Positions 14,001 through 29,000 of a DNA stretch of 64,000 bases are shown in pieces. Where the stretch lies: positions 3,689,001 through 3,753,000 of the forward strand of contig JAZGTH010000007.1 in the NCBI GenBank assembly GCA_036877525.1, written 5' to 3'. Position 1 is the stretch's first letter. Each line of letters begins with the position of its first letter. The stretch is from Chromobotia macracanthus (lineage: Eukaryota; Chordata; Actinopteri; Cypriniformes; Botiidae). Below the pieces are notes generated by a model. That model was given only the letters and a program-made list of their open reading frames with translations, was not told where the DNA came from and made no database searches. A program made the translations under genes and the position numbers.

Positions 14001-17000
14001 AGCTGGGTGGTGTTTCTAATGCTTGATGCCCCAATGTCATTGATGGGCTGCACAAATGGCCACAGCTGTTTAATCACAAATGAATCATACTGCATTTAAC
14101 TAAACTAATCAGTTAATAATAAACTAATCTGCATTTTAATATTTCAGCACACACCTGATGTTTTGGACTGACTGGGGTCGAAATCCTCGTATCGAACGGG
14201 CCAGTATGGATGGAACGTTGAGGACCACGATCATCAGCAACAAACTTTATTGGCCAAATGGCTTAACTATCGACTACCCCAACAACCTGCTGTATTTTGC
14301 TGATGCATACCTGGACTTCATAGATTACTGTGACTATGATGGAAAGAACAGAAAACAAGTGTTGGCAAGTGACCTGGTAAGACCTGGTGATGTTTTTGCT
14401 ATAAATTTGTTGAACGTGATTCAGAGATAGAATAATTGAGGGGGTTCTATTAATGATTTGTACGGGGGGGATGTATTTGTTTATATTAGGCCTGAAATAT
14501 GTTCTGTTTGTTATAATTGTTCGTTGTTATTATTACTGTTGTTAAATACATACAAAAGTGAATAATCACCTCTTGTTTTTCATTGAAAGGTACTGCAACA
14601 TCCCCATGCAATTACGATTTTTGAGGATTTTGTGTATTGGACGGACAGATACATCAACCGTGTTATCCGGGCCAACAAGTGGCATGGACAGAACCAGACG
14701 GTTATGCTGTATAATCTGCCTCAGCCCATGGGCCTGGTGGCAGTTCATCCTGCCAGACAGCCTGCAGGTACATAGGACTTGGTCTTGGTCTACACTAGAC
14801 TCAAAGGGTCTAAGGGTCTTGGTCTACAGTAGACTCAAGCTGCAGCTTGTGCATGAATGCATCCAAGCATTATTGTTTATTTCACATGTAAACAGGCATG
14901 TACGCCAAAGCCTTAAAGATAGCCCAGCAACAAATAGCCCCTTTAATTGTAATAGTCCAAGAGAGCATGGTTTTGAAAAACGAAATTACCTAAATGACAC
15001 AAAACATCTGCTAACATTATAAGTGTCCACCTATACGAAGAATTAAATCATGACTCTGGTTCTTTGTGCAGGTTATAACCCCTGCGACCCCCATTTGAGC
15101 CCCTGTACTCACATATGTCTCCTGTCAGCGAGCGGTCCGAAGTTCTATTCCTGTGCTTGTCCATCTGGATGGACTCTCGCTGCCGATCTCTTCACCTGTG
15201 TGAGAGGTAAACACCTATACACAACAAGTGACCTTTGACCTTGTAATACAGATATGTGGGACTGATAAGACTTTAATAAATATGACAAAAACGAGATTCA
15301 TTGCAGAAATGAGTTTACAGTTGGAAGATTATTTCTGCTTTCTGTTGTCTTACACACTCTGCGTTTTATAATAAACGCATCTGAGTTTTTAATGCTGGCT
15401 GTGTTCCATTTAATCTGCTCCTCAGTGATAAGAGCAGTCTTCTGTTAAACTGGATATAGATTTCAGGGCAATGAAAACTTGTCAGCAGAAACCTATTTTC
15501 GATTTACTAAGCAAGCTCTCTTTGAAAGAAAACGTTTACTATTATAAAAGGCCTTAGCTTAGTTTCGGCTGAAAGCACTCTTAAGAAGTTCTTAACATTC
15601 TCTTTAGAGCAAACACTCGACCTCGCTCAGGTTTCAGTCTTTGTTAGCGACATCAAGTGCATTCTTCCATAAGACTAGAACAATTTACCCAGACAAACAG
15701 AGAGTCTCTGGGCTGTTTATTTCAAACAACAGTGCTGACACAGGGGAGTTTATTTTCAGGCCAGTTTTCACCATCTACCTGCTTGTAGATATCTTGGTTA
15801 CTTGCTACTAACTGCCTCAAACAAAACTGAACTGACACTTACTGTACCAGTTTAGTGTGTAATACACATCAGTGGGCAGTCCTGAGGCTAAAACTTCTCC
15901 TGTAGCTCAGCAAAACTTCTCCTGTAGAGCTTTGCATTAGCAGCTCAAAAGGTTTAACCCCAGGAGCACATGTACTGATCAAACATATAACTTGAATGCA
16001 TTGTAAGTCACTTTGGATAAAAGTGCCTTTCAAATGCATCAATGTAAATGTAAAACTCAAGACTGAGACTGGATCAAAGTTATATCAAATGCTACACTGC
16101 TGGAAAGCCCAGGATTATGATGTTTTATGATATGTGACTGATGACTGTGTAGTTGAAGATCCATTTTTGGTGGTGGTGAGGGACAGCATCATTTATGGAA
16201 TCCCACTCAATCCCAATGACAAGAGCAATGACGCCATGGTACCAGTGGCCGGGCTGCAGAATGGATATGATGTAGACTTTGATGATGCCGAGCAAATGAT
16301 CTATTGGGTGGAGCATCCGGTAAATAACAAAAACACATCTTGGATTATCAGATAATTAAATCAAGTTTTTGGTTTCACAAGTTAACAATTGTTTTGAATG
16401 CTGAGTTTAAACTTGTTGTCTATTTATTTGCACTGAGATGCTGAGAGTGTGTCTTGACATCTGCCCAGGGTGAGATTCATCGGGTGAAGTCAGATGGCAC
16501 TAACAGAACTGAGTTTGCCCCAGCAGCCATCTTGGGTTCTCCGGTCGGGCTGGCTCTAGACTGGATGACGCAGAATCTGTACTACTCCAACCCTTCCTCA
16601 CAGGCTATTGAGGTTGGAAAACCTTGAAATGTTCTTTTACTGTGTCATAGTAAGGGTTCTGCCCTTGTTAGATGTGAGGGAGAGTTGAAATATGTATAAA
16701 CACATTTCGTCTGCCTCTGTGCCATTAAAAGTAAATACACTGTGTGTGTGTGTGTGGCTTTTATGCAGAGTAAAAACACTTAATAAACCATGATATAATT
16801 GGCTTATAACACAGTGGTGGTCACATGGGGTCAGTGTCTTGTACAAACATCACCAGTGTCAAATCAAATAAGGTCTTATTACCATTATGTTATAAGAAAT
16901 GGCAAAAATAGCATGTTTTTAAAGGAAAATGTGTAATAATTTTGTTGTGTTTCTGTCATTGTTTGTCTGATGTTTCAGGTTTTGAGACTAAAAGGAGAAA

Positions 17001-20000
17001 TTCAGTACAGAAAGACTCTCATCACTAATAACGGCTCACCTACCGGTGCTGGGAGTCCGATCGGCATGGCTGTTGACCCAGCGCGCGGGTGAGCCAGGGG
17101 GGTTTAAAAACAGACAAGTAAAGCTTGTATAAACTGCTAACAATTTTAGGTTGCAAGAACACTTCCCTTATGTTTCCATTATGTAACAAAAATGTTAAAA
17201 ATGATACTTTGAGTGTTCTAGGAATGTTCTAAACATTCAGTTTTTAGGTGTTGTTTTAATGTTATTGATTAGTTACAAAGACATTTTAATTCTGTAACAT
17301 TTTTAAAACGTTTCACTAGCAACTTAAGAATAACTTTATATATCTATTATATGATATACAATGCTACTTCTTCTGTCTGTTTTTAGAAAGCTGTATTGGA
17401 CTGATCAGGGGACAGAGAGCGGCATCCCGGCCAAGGTGGCATCAGCAGACATGGATGGTTCCAACCCTGTGATTCTCTTCACTCATAACCTAGAACATGT
17501 GGAGTTTATTACCATAGACATCAAGGAGAACAAACTGTACTGGGCTGTCACTGGAACTGGTGTGGTACGACCTGATTCCACTTCAGTGTATTAAACAAGA
17601 CTGACTTATTCAGTCAGAAACATTCGTGTCAATTCATGCTGTAGATTTTGAAGTGAAAGGCAACTGGCAGATTTATTGACAATTTGAAATGATCGAGCAT
17701 CATTTTGCAAGGTTTGTAAAAAAGTGCAGTAATTGATTTCTGAGAAAATTAAAAATTATTTTGAGGGCAGAGCAATGAAGGGAGAAGTGTGTTTGTCTGG
17801 ATGTTGATTTAAAACGTGTTTTTTTTTTTTAGAAAATCGCTACTGCACCTTTAACGTAAGAATAATACGTTTATCAGAAAAGCTTAAATCAATATAAAGT
17901 TTCTTGAACTAAATCTTAGTGTAGACAACAGTGCTTCTGATTTTAAAGGATCTTTCAATTTTTTTTATGTCAAAAGTGTTTTTTTTATTTTTAGATTGAG
18001 CGTGGAGACCCAGATGGATCTAATCGCATCACTATGGTTAATGGATTGTCCCACCCCTGGGGCGTGGCCGTGTACGAATCCTACCTGTATTTCACAGATC
18101 GAGATTTTGAAGTGATCGAGCGTGTCGACAAAGCCACAGGACTCAACCGGGTGGTGATGCGAGATAACGTGGCCGGTCTTAGAGTACTTAAAGTGCATCA
18201 CAGAGACTGTGAGTACAAAAAATAATAAAGCAATCTATGAAATACAAGAATTAAAGAATTAAATACAAGAATTGCAGAATTAAAAATGCTTGAATATATA
18301 ACCAATCAATAATGTTAATAGAACATTTTGAACTGGACATTTTGAACATTCCTAGAACTTTAACAATAACATTTTTTTACTAAGTGGAAATGTTAGGGAA
18401 ACGTTCTTACAACCAAAAATTGTTACCTGGGCTTTGCATCGGGAGTACAGCTATAATGCTTTAAATGCTCCCTACACAGCAGTTCACAGTGCTGGTATAT
18501 TCACTTTTTGGACAGTTTTTCTCCGATTCATTCCATGGTTGACTTAGGGTGGTCTTTTCTGGAAGCATTCGTAACCTTGATGGCCATGTAGCAATTACCA
18601 GCGAAGGATGAATGGCTTTCAATAAGATATCACTTTACCAATTAGTTCCTCTCTGCCTCAGGGGGACACTCGGCTTTATATGGAAAAGAATCAGTGTCTA
18701 TTGTTCGGCCCTCAGTGCACACGTTCAGTCTCTCAGCCGTGAACGGCATCTATTGTATAACTTCTTTCAGTAGGAGATGACATTGACACCAAAGCAGAGG
18801 TCTCTGAATATTAGAGCCTGCATATTAGCATCACAATCTCCCAGAAATACCAGCATAGATCTGGTGTGTACATTACCAGAATGGTTAACATTTTGTTTTT
18901 GCACATAACATGCTGAATTAGAGTGGCTCCAGAATTGTGTTGCAAAATTCGGGGAATTTTGGAAACTTAACAGTAATTTATGGGACTATGTGGGAATTAT
19001 GGCACACAGATGAGTGTATATGTATATAGTTCGTAAAAATTTCCCCAAATTTTCCCATAATTCCCTTTCATTCCCATGATGTTCCAGCTTGGATGTTTCC
19101 AAAATCCCCCCAAAGGAGGAATATACTAAACTAATAATAAGTTTATAATAATAAATAAAAAATCTCTTTAACTGATCATTGGTAATGGAAAAAGTAACTG
19201 CTGTTACAGCTTCAGCAGGGTCAGCTAATGGATGCAGTAATAACGTGGGGTCATGCCAGCAGTTGTGTCTTCCACGCCCCGGAGGATTGTTCAGCTGCGC
19301 CTGCGCAACAGGGTTCAAACTCAACGCTGATAACAGAACCTGTTCTCCCTACCAGTCCTATGTGGTCATCTCCATGCTAACTGCTATCAAGGGCTTCAGT
19401 CTGGAGGGAGACGACCACTCAGAGGCCATGGTGCCCATAGCAGGGAGGGGTGGGTCATCATTACAGCTGACCAATCATTTTAATTAGCCAATTAGTAGCC
19501 AATTTGTAACATTTAATGATGGAATTATACAGCAGATATATTTAAATACAGTCAAAATTATATTGTATAAATGTATTATATTGTATAAAACCATTAAGGC
19601 ATGTTTTTTCATGCTGTATTTCACAAAATTAACAAAAGTAAGAATCGTATTTAAAGCTGCAATCTGTAGATTTTGTAGAATCTTTCTGTAAGAATTGTAG
19701 GTTACTTTTCCATTTTGTTTATATGTGTATATATTTGTCTGCATGTCCTGTAGGCCGCAATGCTCTTCATGTGGACGTTCACATGACCTCTGGATTCATC
19801 TACTGGTGTGACTTCAGCAGCACTGTAGCGTCTCAGAACGGAATTCGCAGGATCAAACCCGACGGCTCTGGATTCCGCAGTATCGTCACGTCTGGGATCG
19901 GACGCAATGGAATTCGGGGCATTGCCGTGGACTGGGCTGCAGGTGAGGGGCTGTGTGCTTGTTTTAACATTTAATATTTTTAAGTTCCAGATTTGGTAAT

Positions 20001-23000
20001 TGGCTACACACAGTGCATTAATTATCAGTGTTTTTAAGTTATATTTCTGGATATAATTTGGTGCACAGTGCAAATGAGACAATTCACCTCCCTTGAGAGG
20101 CCAATTTACATTTGACATTTTGAGTCATGCCCAAAATGGCATTAATAAAAAGGATCTTTAAGAGAAACCCACAAAAACCGACAAATGAGCCGTTTTCTGC
20201 ATCTGCAATAGACAATTGGCAGTGAATTACCTAGATCAGCTCATACATATGTTGTGTTTAAATAAGTAAACCTTTAGTGAATCAGGCTTTCATATAAAGT
20301 CCACATAGAGTGTATTGTATTTTTAGTGTTAGCTTTGTTTGACTGCTACTTGATCATTCAGTACAACTGTAATGTTTAAAACAATTTTGTAGCTAAAACA
20401 CAATTCATGTTGGTATAATAAGTTAGGTAAGTAAACCACAGAATATTTAAGTCACAGAATAGTACGTATTAAGCGCTGCTTCTGGAATGTTCTAGAGAGA
20501 GTTCAAGGGTCAGAATGTTTTAGGGCGTTCTGCTAGTTAAGTCCAGACAGGTGACATTAGTAAAGATTAAAGATTAACAAATTAGTCAAACGAGCCTTAG
20601 TTAGTAGCCCCAGTGACCCATGACCTGTTAAAAATAAACTTTTGACCAGAATATGTGAACTGGGGCTGCCATATTAACTTGGTAGGTTTTGAAATTTAAA
20701 TATGTTTAGGTGTCTACACTGATGTTTCTGTAACACAGCTGGTTTGTCTTTTAACAGGAAACCTTTATTTTACAAATGCTTTCTTGACCGAGACGTACAT
20801 TGAAGTTGTTCGTCTTAATACAACTTTCCGTCGCGTACTTTTCAAAACCCAAGTAGACATGCCACGTCATATCGTGGTGGACCCCAAGAACAGATACCTC
20901 TTCTGGGCCGACTATGGACAGACGCCCAAAATTGAGCGGGCCTTTCTTGATGGTACCAACCGGACGGTGCTGGTTTCCTCAGGCATCGTCACCCCCAGAG
21001 GTCTGGCTCTGGACCACCGAGATGGATACATCTATTGGGTTGATGATTCACTGGACATGATTGCACGAATTCGTCCTGAAGGGGGCGAGACGGAAGTCGT
21101 ACGGTTTGGAAGCCGCTACCCGACTCCGTACGGCATCACCGTGTTCGAGGGTAATGTGATCTGGGTGGACAGGAACTTAAAGAAAGTTTTCCAAGCCAGC
21201 AAACAGCCAGGTGCAACAGACCAGCTGGTGGTGATCAGGGACAACATCAACATGTTACGAGATGTCACAATCTTTGACGGGAGAATGCAGCCAAGTTCAG
21301 CCCAAGAGCTTAATAGCAACCCCTGTCTGGAGTCTAATGGAGGCTGTGCTCACCTTTGCTTTGCCATCCCAGGCTCTCAGACGAGGAAGTGTGCCTGTGC
21401 GTTTGGGAATCTGGCTGCGGACGGCAGTAGCTGTGTGGTATCTCGGGATGATTACCTGATATACTCCACGGAAAGCACCGTACGGTCCCTGCGGCTGGAT
21501 CCAGAGGATCACTCACTGCCCTTTCCTGTGGTGAACGTGCCCCGGACTTCAGTTGCGCTTGATTTCGACAGGCTGGACGGCAGAATCTATTTCACCCAGA
21601 GCTCTGGAGTGGGCCAGAGCAAGATTAGCTTCATTACTTTGGCTTCACCTACCTCCCCTGCTACAGAGGTGGCCTCAGGTGGGCGGCTTATTTAAACTAC
21701 TAATACACAATGACAGACACTGCTGATTGAAGTTGGAAAGGCAAACTTTTAATGTTGCCTTGACAAGAAGTTTGAAGGTTATATAGGCCTTATGTTGTTT
21801 GAATACTGGAGCAGTCTGAAGAGAGATTTAAAGTTTTAAGCTGTTTTATAGTTTAAAATCAATGTGTGCTTTGCTAAGTGGTTGCTAAGGTTTTGTAAGT
21901 GGTTGTTAGGTAGTTGCTAAGGTATTTTGGGTCGTTGCCATGGTACTGCTAAACAGTGGATAATGTGTTCTGAATGGTTGCTAAGGTATTAATAAGAGGT
22001 TGCTAGACTATTGCTTGGTTGTTAACGTGTTTGGACTAGTTTCCAGGGATTTTCTAGGACATTGTTAAGCGATTACTAAGATGTTCTGAGTGGTTACTAG
22101 GCTGTTGTTTTAAGTGTTAGACTCGTGCATATAGATAAATAGTACAATTCAAACATGGCCCAAGTTTTGCTTGTTAAAATAGGCTGCACTGTATGTCTTT
22201 AATCACATGCTGATTTTGGAATGATTTCCTCTTCTTTGTGGAGATTTGGGAGCTCCTGACGGTATTGCCTATGACTGGATCAATAAGCGGATCTATTACA
22301 GCGATTATATTAATCAGACCATCAGCTCCATGGCAGTGGATGGATCTCAGCGGACTGTCGTAGCACATGTCCCCAGACCCAGAGCCATCATGCTGGATCC
22401 ATGTAGAGGGTGAGTCTCTGTAATGAGATGTTTGTTCTTTCACCTCTTCTGTAATATAACTGCATTTGTAATGCATAATGCGTGTGTGTCAGATACATGT
22501 ACTGGACTGACTGGGGAACCATTGCAAAGATAGAGCGAGCCACACTGGGTGGAAACTTCAGGATAGAGATTGTCAACACTAGTCTGGTATGGCCAAATGG
22601 TCTGACGCTGGACTATGATGATCAGAGGCTGTACTGGGCAGATGCCAGCTTGTAAGATTTTATTACATTACATTACATTATATTATATTGTATTATGTTC
22701 AGCATTTGCATTATTACTGGAAAAATCCAACAATGTATCATGCTAGTTAGTGGTGCCTGCTTTTGCAAGCATGACTATTATTATAGTAAATACACTTTAC
22801 CCTAAATATATGACTCGCACACAACAGATGTTCCTTTACTTTCATGGGCATGAATAATATCTCAGATCAGTCAGTTTGTTTGCAAGTAATTTTATAAACA
22901 GCTTTTATCATCTGGTGGCAGGTAAAAAAATCCAGGTAAAAAAGATCCAGAAACTTGTATTGAATAAAGGACTGGAGTGTTACACAGAAACCAGAGTTTA

Positions 23001-26000
23001 ATTGAGATTTAGGGATGGGCTGTTTTCACTTGGGAAACTAGATAGCAACCACCCACAACACCCTAGTAACACATCAACATGCTAAAGCAAGATACCAGAA
23101 AGCACCACTCAGAAGTTAGATCATGCTAGTTCTAACTTTATCTTTTAATTTATACAATGACTATTTGTAAGTGGTAGGATGATGTTGAAGGTGCTTTCTT
23201 CATTCAGACAGAAGATCGAGAGGTGCTCTATCACCGGAGCTAACCGCGAGGTCATCGTCAGCACAGCCATCTACCCATTTGCAATGACTGTGTACGGTCA
23301 ACATATCTACTGGACAGACTGGAACACACGCAGCATCTACCGTGCGAACAAATACGATGGGTCTGACCAAAGAGTGATGCTGCAGAACCTCCCGTCCAGA
23401 CCCATGGACATCCACGTGCTGTCCAATAGCAAACAGCAGCAGTGCAGCAGCCCCTGCGAGCAGTTCAACGGTGGCTGCAGTCATATCTGCACTCCTGGTA
23501 ACTTCATATTGCAATAATAGATTCTATGAATATAGTGTTCCTGTAGCTCAATTGGTAAAGCATTGCTATGCAGCGCAAAAGGTCGTGGGTTGGATTCCCA
23601 GGAGAAATATACTGATAACAGTGTGTACCTTGAGTGCACTGTAAGTCACTTTGCATAAAAGCATCTACAAAATGCATAAATGTAAAGGCAGTATCCTCTA
23701 AAATAATGTTTCAAAACCCAGTGAGTTATGCTGTTGTGTACTTAAGGCAGCATCCTGTGATAAACGGAACCTCATAGATGATTGATTGAATGTTGATTTA
23801 CCTTTAAGCCATCAATATCACTCATGCATCATATGTGAAATGGTTACAGTTTTAATATGCTGTCACATCTTTAAAATTCTGCATCAGTAATTCACATTAA
23901 CAGTAAATGTCATTTTTCAATGATATGCTGTTTTCTTGCAGGTCCTCAGGGAGCCGAGTGTCAGTGTCCCTCTGAGGGCCGCTGGTATCTCGCTGACAAT
24001 AAACACTGTATCCATGACAACGGCACACGCTGCCAGCCAGGTCAGTTTACCTGCATGAATGGTCACTGCATTCGTGCGCAGTGGAAATGCGACAATGATG
24101 ACGACTGCGGTGACGGCAGCGATGAACTGGAGAGGGTTTGTGGTAAGCTGCGTCATTATGTATAGCTCACGTAATAATATTAAATAATGAGATTCGCTCA
24201 GATAAACATTCCAGAACAGTTTATGATGCACTTTTAATAGAGGATTAACCTAACCTAACAGATATTTTGTTCAGTACTTGCTTTAATTTGCACATTAAAA
24301 ACCTTTTGCAGAGCTTAAAGTCTTTCTGCTGCTATCTGAGCTTCTCTGTTTGCTGATGGTTCTTTTTCCCATCCTGCACGCTGACCAAACCTTTTCACTA
24401 ATATGTTTCTTCTTGGTTTGTTCTTACTTGTACAATCTGCATCAAATCTCTTGCTCCAGGATCCAAGAGTCATTTCGTTTTTGGTGTGTATTCCTGCTTA
24501 CCTCCCTTTGACCTGTAGATATAGGCTTTGTTCAAAAACCTACTGAGATGCCTATATAAGCAGCATTTTAAGGGATCAGACTGTAGCCAGTATGATTTTT
24601 TAGCCTTCAATAAAACTTTCGACAACCCCAAAAAGATGTTGATCATATTTACAAATACAATAGATTCAAAATACCATTTTGCAGTTCACAAAAGTATTGA
24701 AATCAATTCTGAGAAGTTGCTGCCTATGCAGAACAGTCTGTAAGGATTAATGTTGGTAAGGCTGCTATATTAGAAGCTGCCTATGTAGGTAGTATTCAGC
24801 AAGGGAGCTCAGTAGGTTTTGGAACAGACTAGATGGAGTTCATTAACTGACCATAACCATTTACTAACCACTTCCATGAAACATCACTCTCTTGCATGCA
24901 GTCCCACAAGTGGCAGCGTTTATTTCTCTCTCAGGTAATTCTAAACATCTTAAAGTAAAACAGAGAGTTAGTGAAGGTAGGCGGCCATTACTGCAGCAGG
25001 CCGTACAGTAGCTAGTTCATGCTGGTTCAGGCTTTTCTGCATGTACTGTGAGTCTGTGTTTGTCTTTCTATGTGCATGGCAGCATTTCACACCTGTGAGC
25101 CGACCGTGTTCACCTGTGGCAACGGCCGCTGCGTGCCGTATCATTACCGCTGTGATCACTACAACGACTGCGGAGATAACAGCGATGAGACAGGCTGTCT
25201 GTTCCGCCCATGCGACCCCAGCACTGAGTTCACATGCAATAATGGACGCTGCATTGCCCGAGATTACGTCTGCAACGGGATTAACAATTGCTTTGACAAC
25301 GGAACCTCTGATGAACAGAACTGCCGTAAGTTGCTTAGCAAAAGCTTCGTTGTAAACACTTCACAAGTTTTGAAGTCGCCATCTGATTGGTTGAATATGT
25401 GTCACGTTCTTTTAACAGTCCACCTGGTAACATGACGTTGAACAAAATGAACTGTGATTAGTTGCTTTACATGTCAGTCAAACAACCTTTTGGTTGTTCT
25501 GCCGTCAGTCTAAAAGACAGGCTACGCGAGACCAGGTTCAACCCAACAAACAGCAACAGAGTCAACATGCTGATCTAACAAAACCCAACAGCTGTTGAAA
25601 TTTTGCGTTGGTTGGTGTTCGTTGACCTGTTCAGGGGCAGTGCAAGCTAGTTGTCTCAAGCATGTAAAGAATTTGTGATGATTTCTCTGCTTCATCAAAC
25701 ACTTATTACTTTGTTTGACAGCTGACAGAACATGCCAGCCTGAACACACCAAATGTCAGACCACCAACATCTGCATCCCGCGCTCATACCTGTGTGACGG
25801 AGATAATGACTGTGGAGACAACAGTGATGAGAGCCCGACACACTGTGGTGGGTTTCATCCTCCCACTCTCTGCTCTTCTCCTGTGACAACATGATCTGGC
25901 AGGTGTTAATAGATTCGGGTTGAGTGAGTTAACTCATGCTGTATTAAATCAAGTTCTCCTGATTTTGGTAGATGTGACTTCTGGAATTTAGGTAGATAGT

Positions 26001-29000
26001 GCAGTTAATGTTGATTATAGTGTTAACAACACAGTGCTATCAAAACTAGTACTCAAAATACTGGCAGTGACACAGTACCCTTAAACCAGTAGCATTATAA
26101 ATACAGTACTACCCTAACTACCATAGTATTTACAGGTGGTTGTGATAAATTAACTCAATACTCAAAACTATTTTATAAGCGCAATATTTTTATATGGCCA
26201 AATACTATTAATGAATAAGTATTAATAATATTAGTTCTAATATTCAAAATAACTAATAAATTTTGTGTAAAGTTTTAACTTGTTTATTGTTGATTTAACT
26301 CTTAAAGGAAAGTAGACAGATAAGTAACTCTTTAACCACCTAAAATAAATATGTCCTGTAATTATGGTTAAATGAGTGATCCATGTAAATCCACGAATGA
26401 TTCCACTGTGCTCACTGTTCTCTCTTTAAAGAAACTGATTATCAGATTTTACAACCCATGTTTGCCTAGTACCGGTTTACAGCGGTTGAGTGATTTAGCC
26501 CTCATCTGTTTCATTTCATCCGACTGACCTCGTGTTCTTCATTTCTCAGCCACATCTACATGTTCCCAGAGTGAGTTTCGCTGTTCGAGCGGACGCTGTA
26601 TTCCCGGGCACTGGTACTGTGACAGGGGTGTAGACTGCAGTGACGGTTCTGATGAGCCTTCGACCTGCAGTGAGTATCACACACACAAACTACAATAAAG
26701 CTCAACCTGCTACAACACCCTGATTTTGTCTCCATTCACAGAGATGGTAGAGTTGGTTAACGTTGAGTTCTCTCAACGTTATCAAAAACCAGTCTATGTA
26801 TCAAAAACATTATTCTTAAGTTGTTAGTGGAAAGTTTTTTTAAAAAGATACAGAATGAAAAAATAACATTTGAGTAACATTCTTATAACCAAGCAATAAA
26901 GTTAATTCGGTGTCTAAAAACTGGACATTTTAAACGTTCCTAGAACTTCAACGTTTTTGTTACTTAATAGAAATGCTGGGAAAACGTTTTTACAACCTAA
27001 AATTGTTAGCTGGGTTATTATTTGAAAAAATAACAAATAATGCCAAGACGAGTTTTATGACCCATAAGAAATTATTATTAGGTAAATCTTTACCTAACAC
27101 AACTGTGTGTGTCAATGAACAGTTAGCCGTGTCTCTGGGTGCTAATTTAATGGTGGGTATCTCTCTATTGCCTCAGTGGTTACCATGGTGACGGGCTGTT
27201 TGTTTGTTATGGGCAAATTGATGCGTTTAGGTGTCATCATTTAGTTTAAGCCAGTGTTCATGTGAACAGTGTTCATGTGCACATATGTATTGTTTTTGTA
27301 AATGAACAAGTTCAGTGAATTTAACAGGTGCAAGTTTGCTCGTTTAGGGGCCCACGGTGAAACTCTGTGATGTTTTGTGTCATTAGCTGGTTTGTCTAAA
27401 CTAAACTAACTTAAACAACCCATCCTGTTTGATACCACACCAGATACCACAGTAACACAACATAACACCCTTTTTGTATTATGATATTTGGTTTTGTCAG
27501 TAAATGAAGCCTCGGTGGTGTCACTTATTGTTTGGTGTTTAGAAAACTGTCTGTGATGTCATTGGTTAGCCCATCCCCCGTTGTGTGTCACATTCCTCCA
27601 GAGTGACGTCCAGCAGAAAAGCCCTTGTACACACACAAACACACACTGCCCCTTCCTTTGACACACTCTACCCCCTCCTCGCACACACACTGCCCCATCC
27701 TTGCGCTTTTGTCCCCGTTAATCACAGCACCCCTCGTGCCTTTTGTTCAAACAGGTCACTAGAGATGGGAATGTTCATTCTTTCCCAGAATTCCACTGAG
27801 ACTGTGGAATCCAAGCAAGCAGCACTCAGCCACGTTTCAGGGATATGGGATTTAATGCATTACATAGGCCACACATTTCACACAGTTCCTTTTGCAGTTG
27901 GGGTGAGATATGGCCCTCGGGCGAGCCGCCCATCTCCTGCTTCTACAATCAGTCCTCTTTGTTGTGTGTTTGAACCCTACAGCCACCGTAGTGAGAACTT
28001 GCAACTCTGACCAGTTCCGTTGTGATGATGGAAGATGTATCGCTTCATCCTGGATCTGCGATGGAGACAACGATTGCGGGGACATGAGCGACGAAGACCA
28101 GCGACACAACTGCGGTCAGTAACTTTAACCTTTTTTATCACATGATTGCTTGGTCTGACTTTAACTCCGTTCCCCGCAACAGCAGTTCTGTTTTTTCAAT
28201 CTGCTACAGTCTGAAAACATTTAATTAATTCAAGCATAAATTTTGTGCAAAATGCAGTGTTTTAATTTTGGCTTCTCTTCTGTTTTGTTCTAAACGCACA
28301 GCTAATCGCTCCTGCTCTCCTCAGGAGTTCACCTGTATAAATAACAGGCCTCCACAGAGAAAGTGTATCCCGCGGGACTGGGTGTGTGATGGAGATGCAG
28401 ACTGCTCTGATGCATACGACGAGCATCAGAACTGCACACGCAGGTCCTGCTCTGCCAGCGAGTTCACATGCAGCAACGGACTCTGCATTCGCAACTCCTA
28501 CAGGTTAGAAAAACCTTATTGACACCTTCACAGTTTATGGTGTAGAGAATAATTGTATATAAACAGTTTAATCTTCTTTTTATAACATGTTTATTTTAAA
28601 TTCAGATAAAATATGGCTTTATATACTGTACGTTTTGTTGTACTTTGTTCTTTAGTTGCACTTTTACACCTTTGTCGTTGTTTATCATATCATTTTTAAA
28701 ATCCCTATTCAGTGATCATGAATGACTGGAAAATTCATGCAAATTCATTGGGTAACAGGTGCATGCGTTGTCCAGGAGAAGTTTTTCCTATAATTCCTCG
28801 CTGTGCGTTTCGACTCTGATAGGTGTGACCGTCGCAATGACTGTGGTGACAGTAGTGATGAGCAGGGCTGCACCTATCAGCCATGTCAGCAGCACCAATT
28901 CACCTGTCAGAACGGCCGCTGCATCTCACGGGATTTCATCTGCGATGGCGACAATGACTGCGGCGATGAGTCCGATGAGCTTGATCACCTGTGCAGGACT

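Noticed and set aside
23537..23610. tRNA gene
   Set aside because: A and B boxes are present, but the cloverleaf 3' part is missing and related copies share a non-tRNA tail; it is a SINE.
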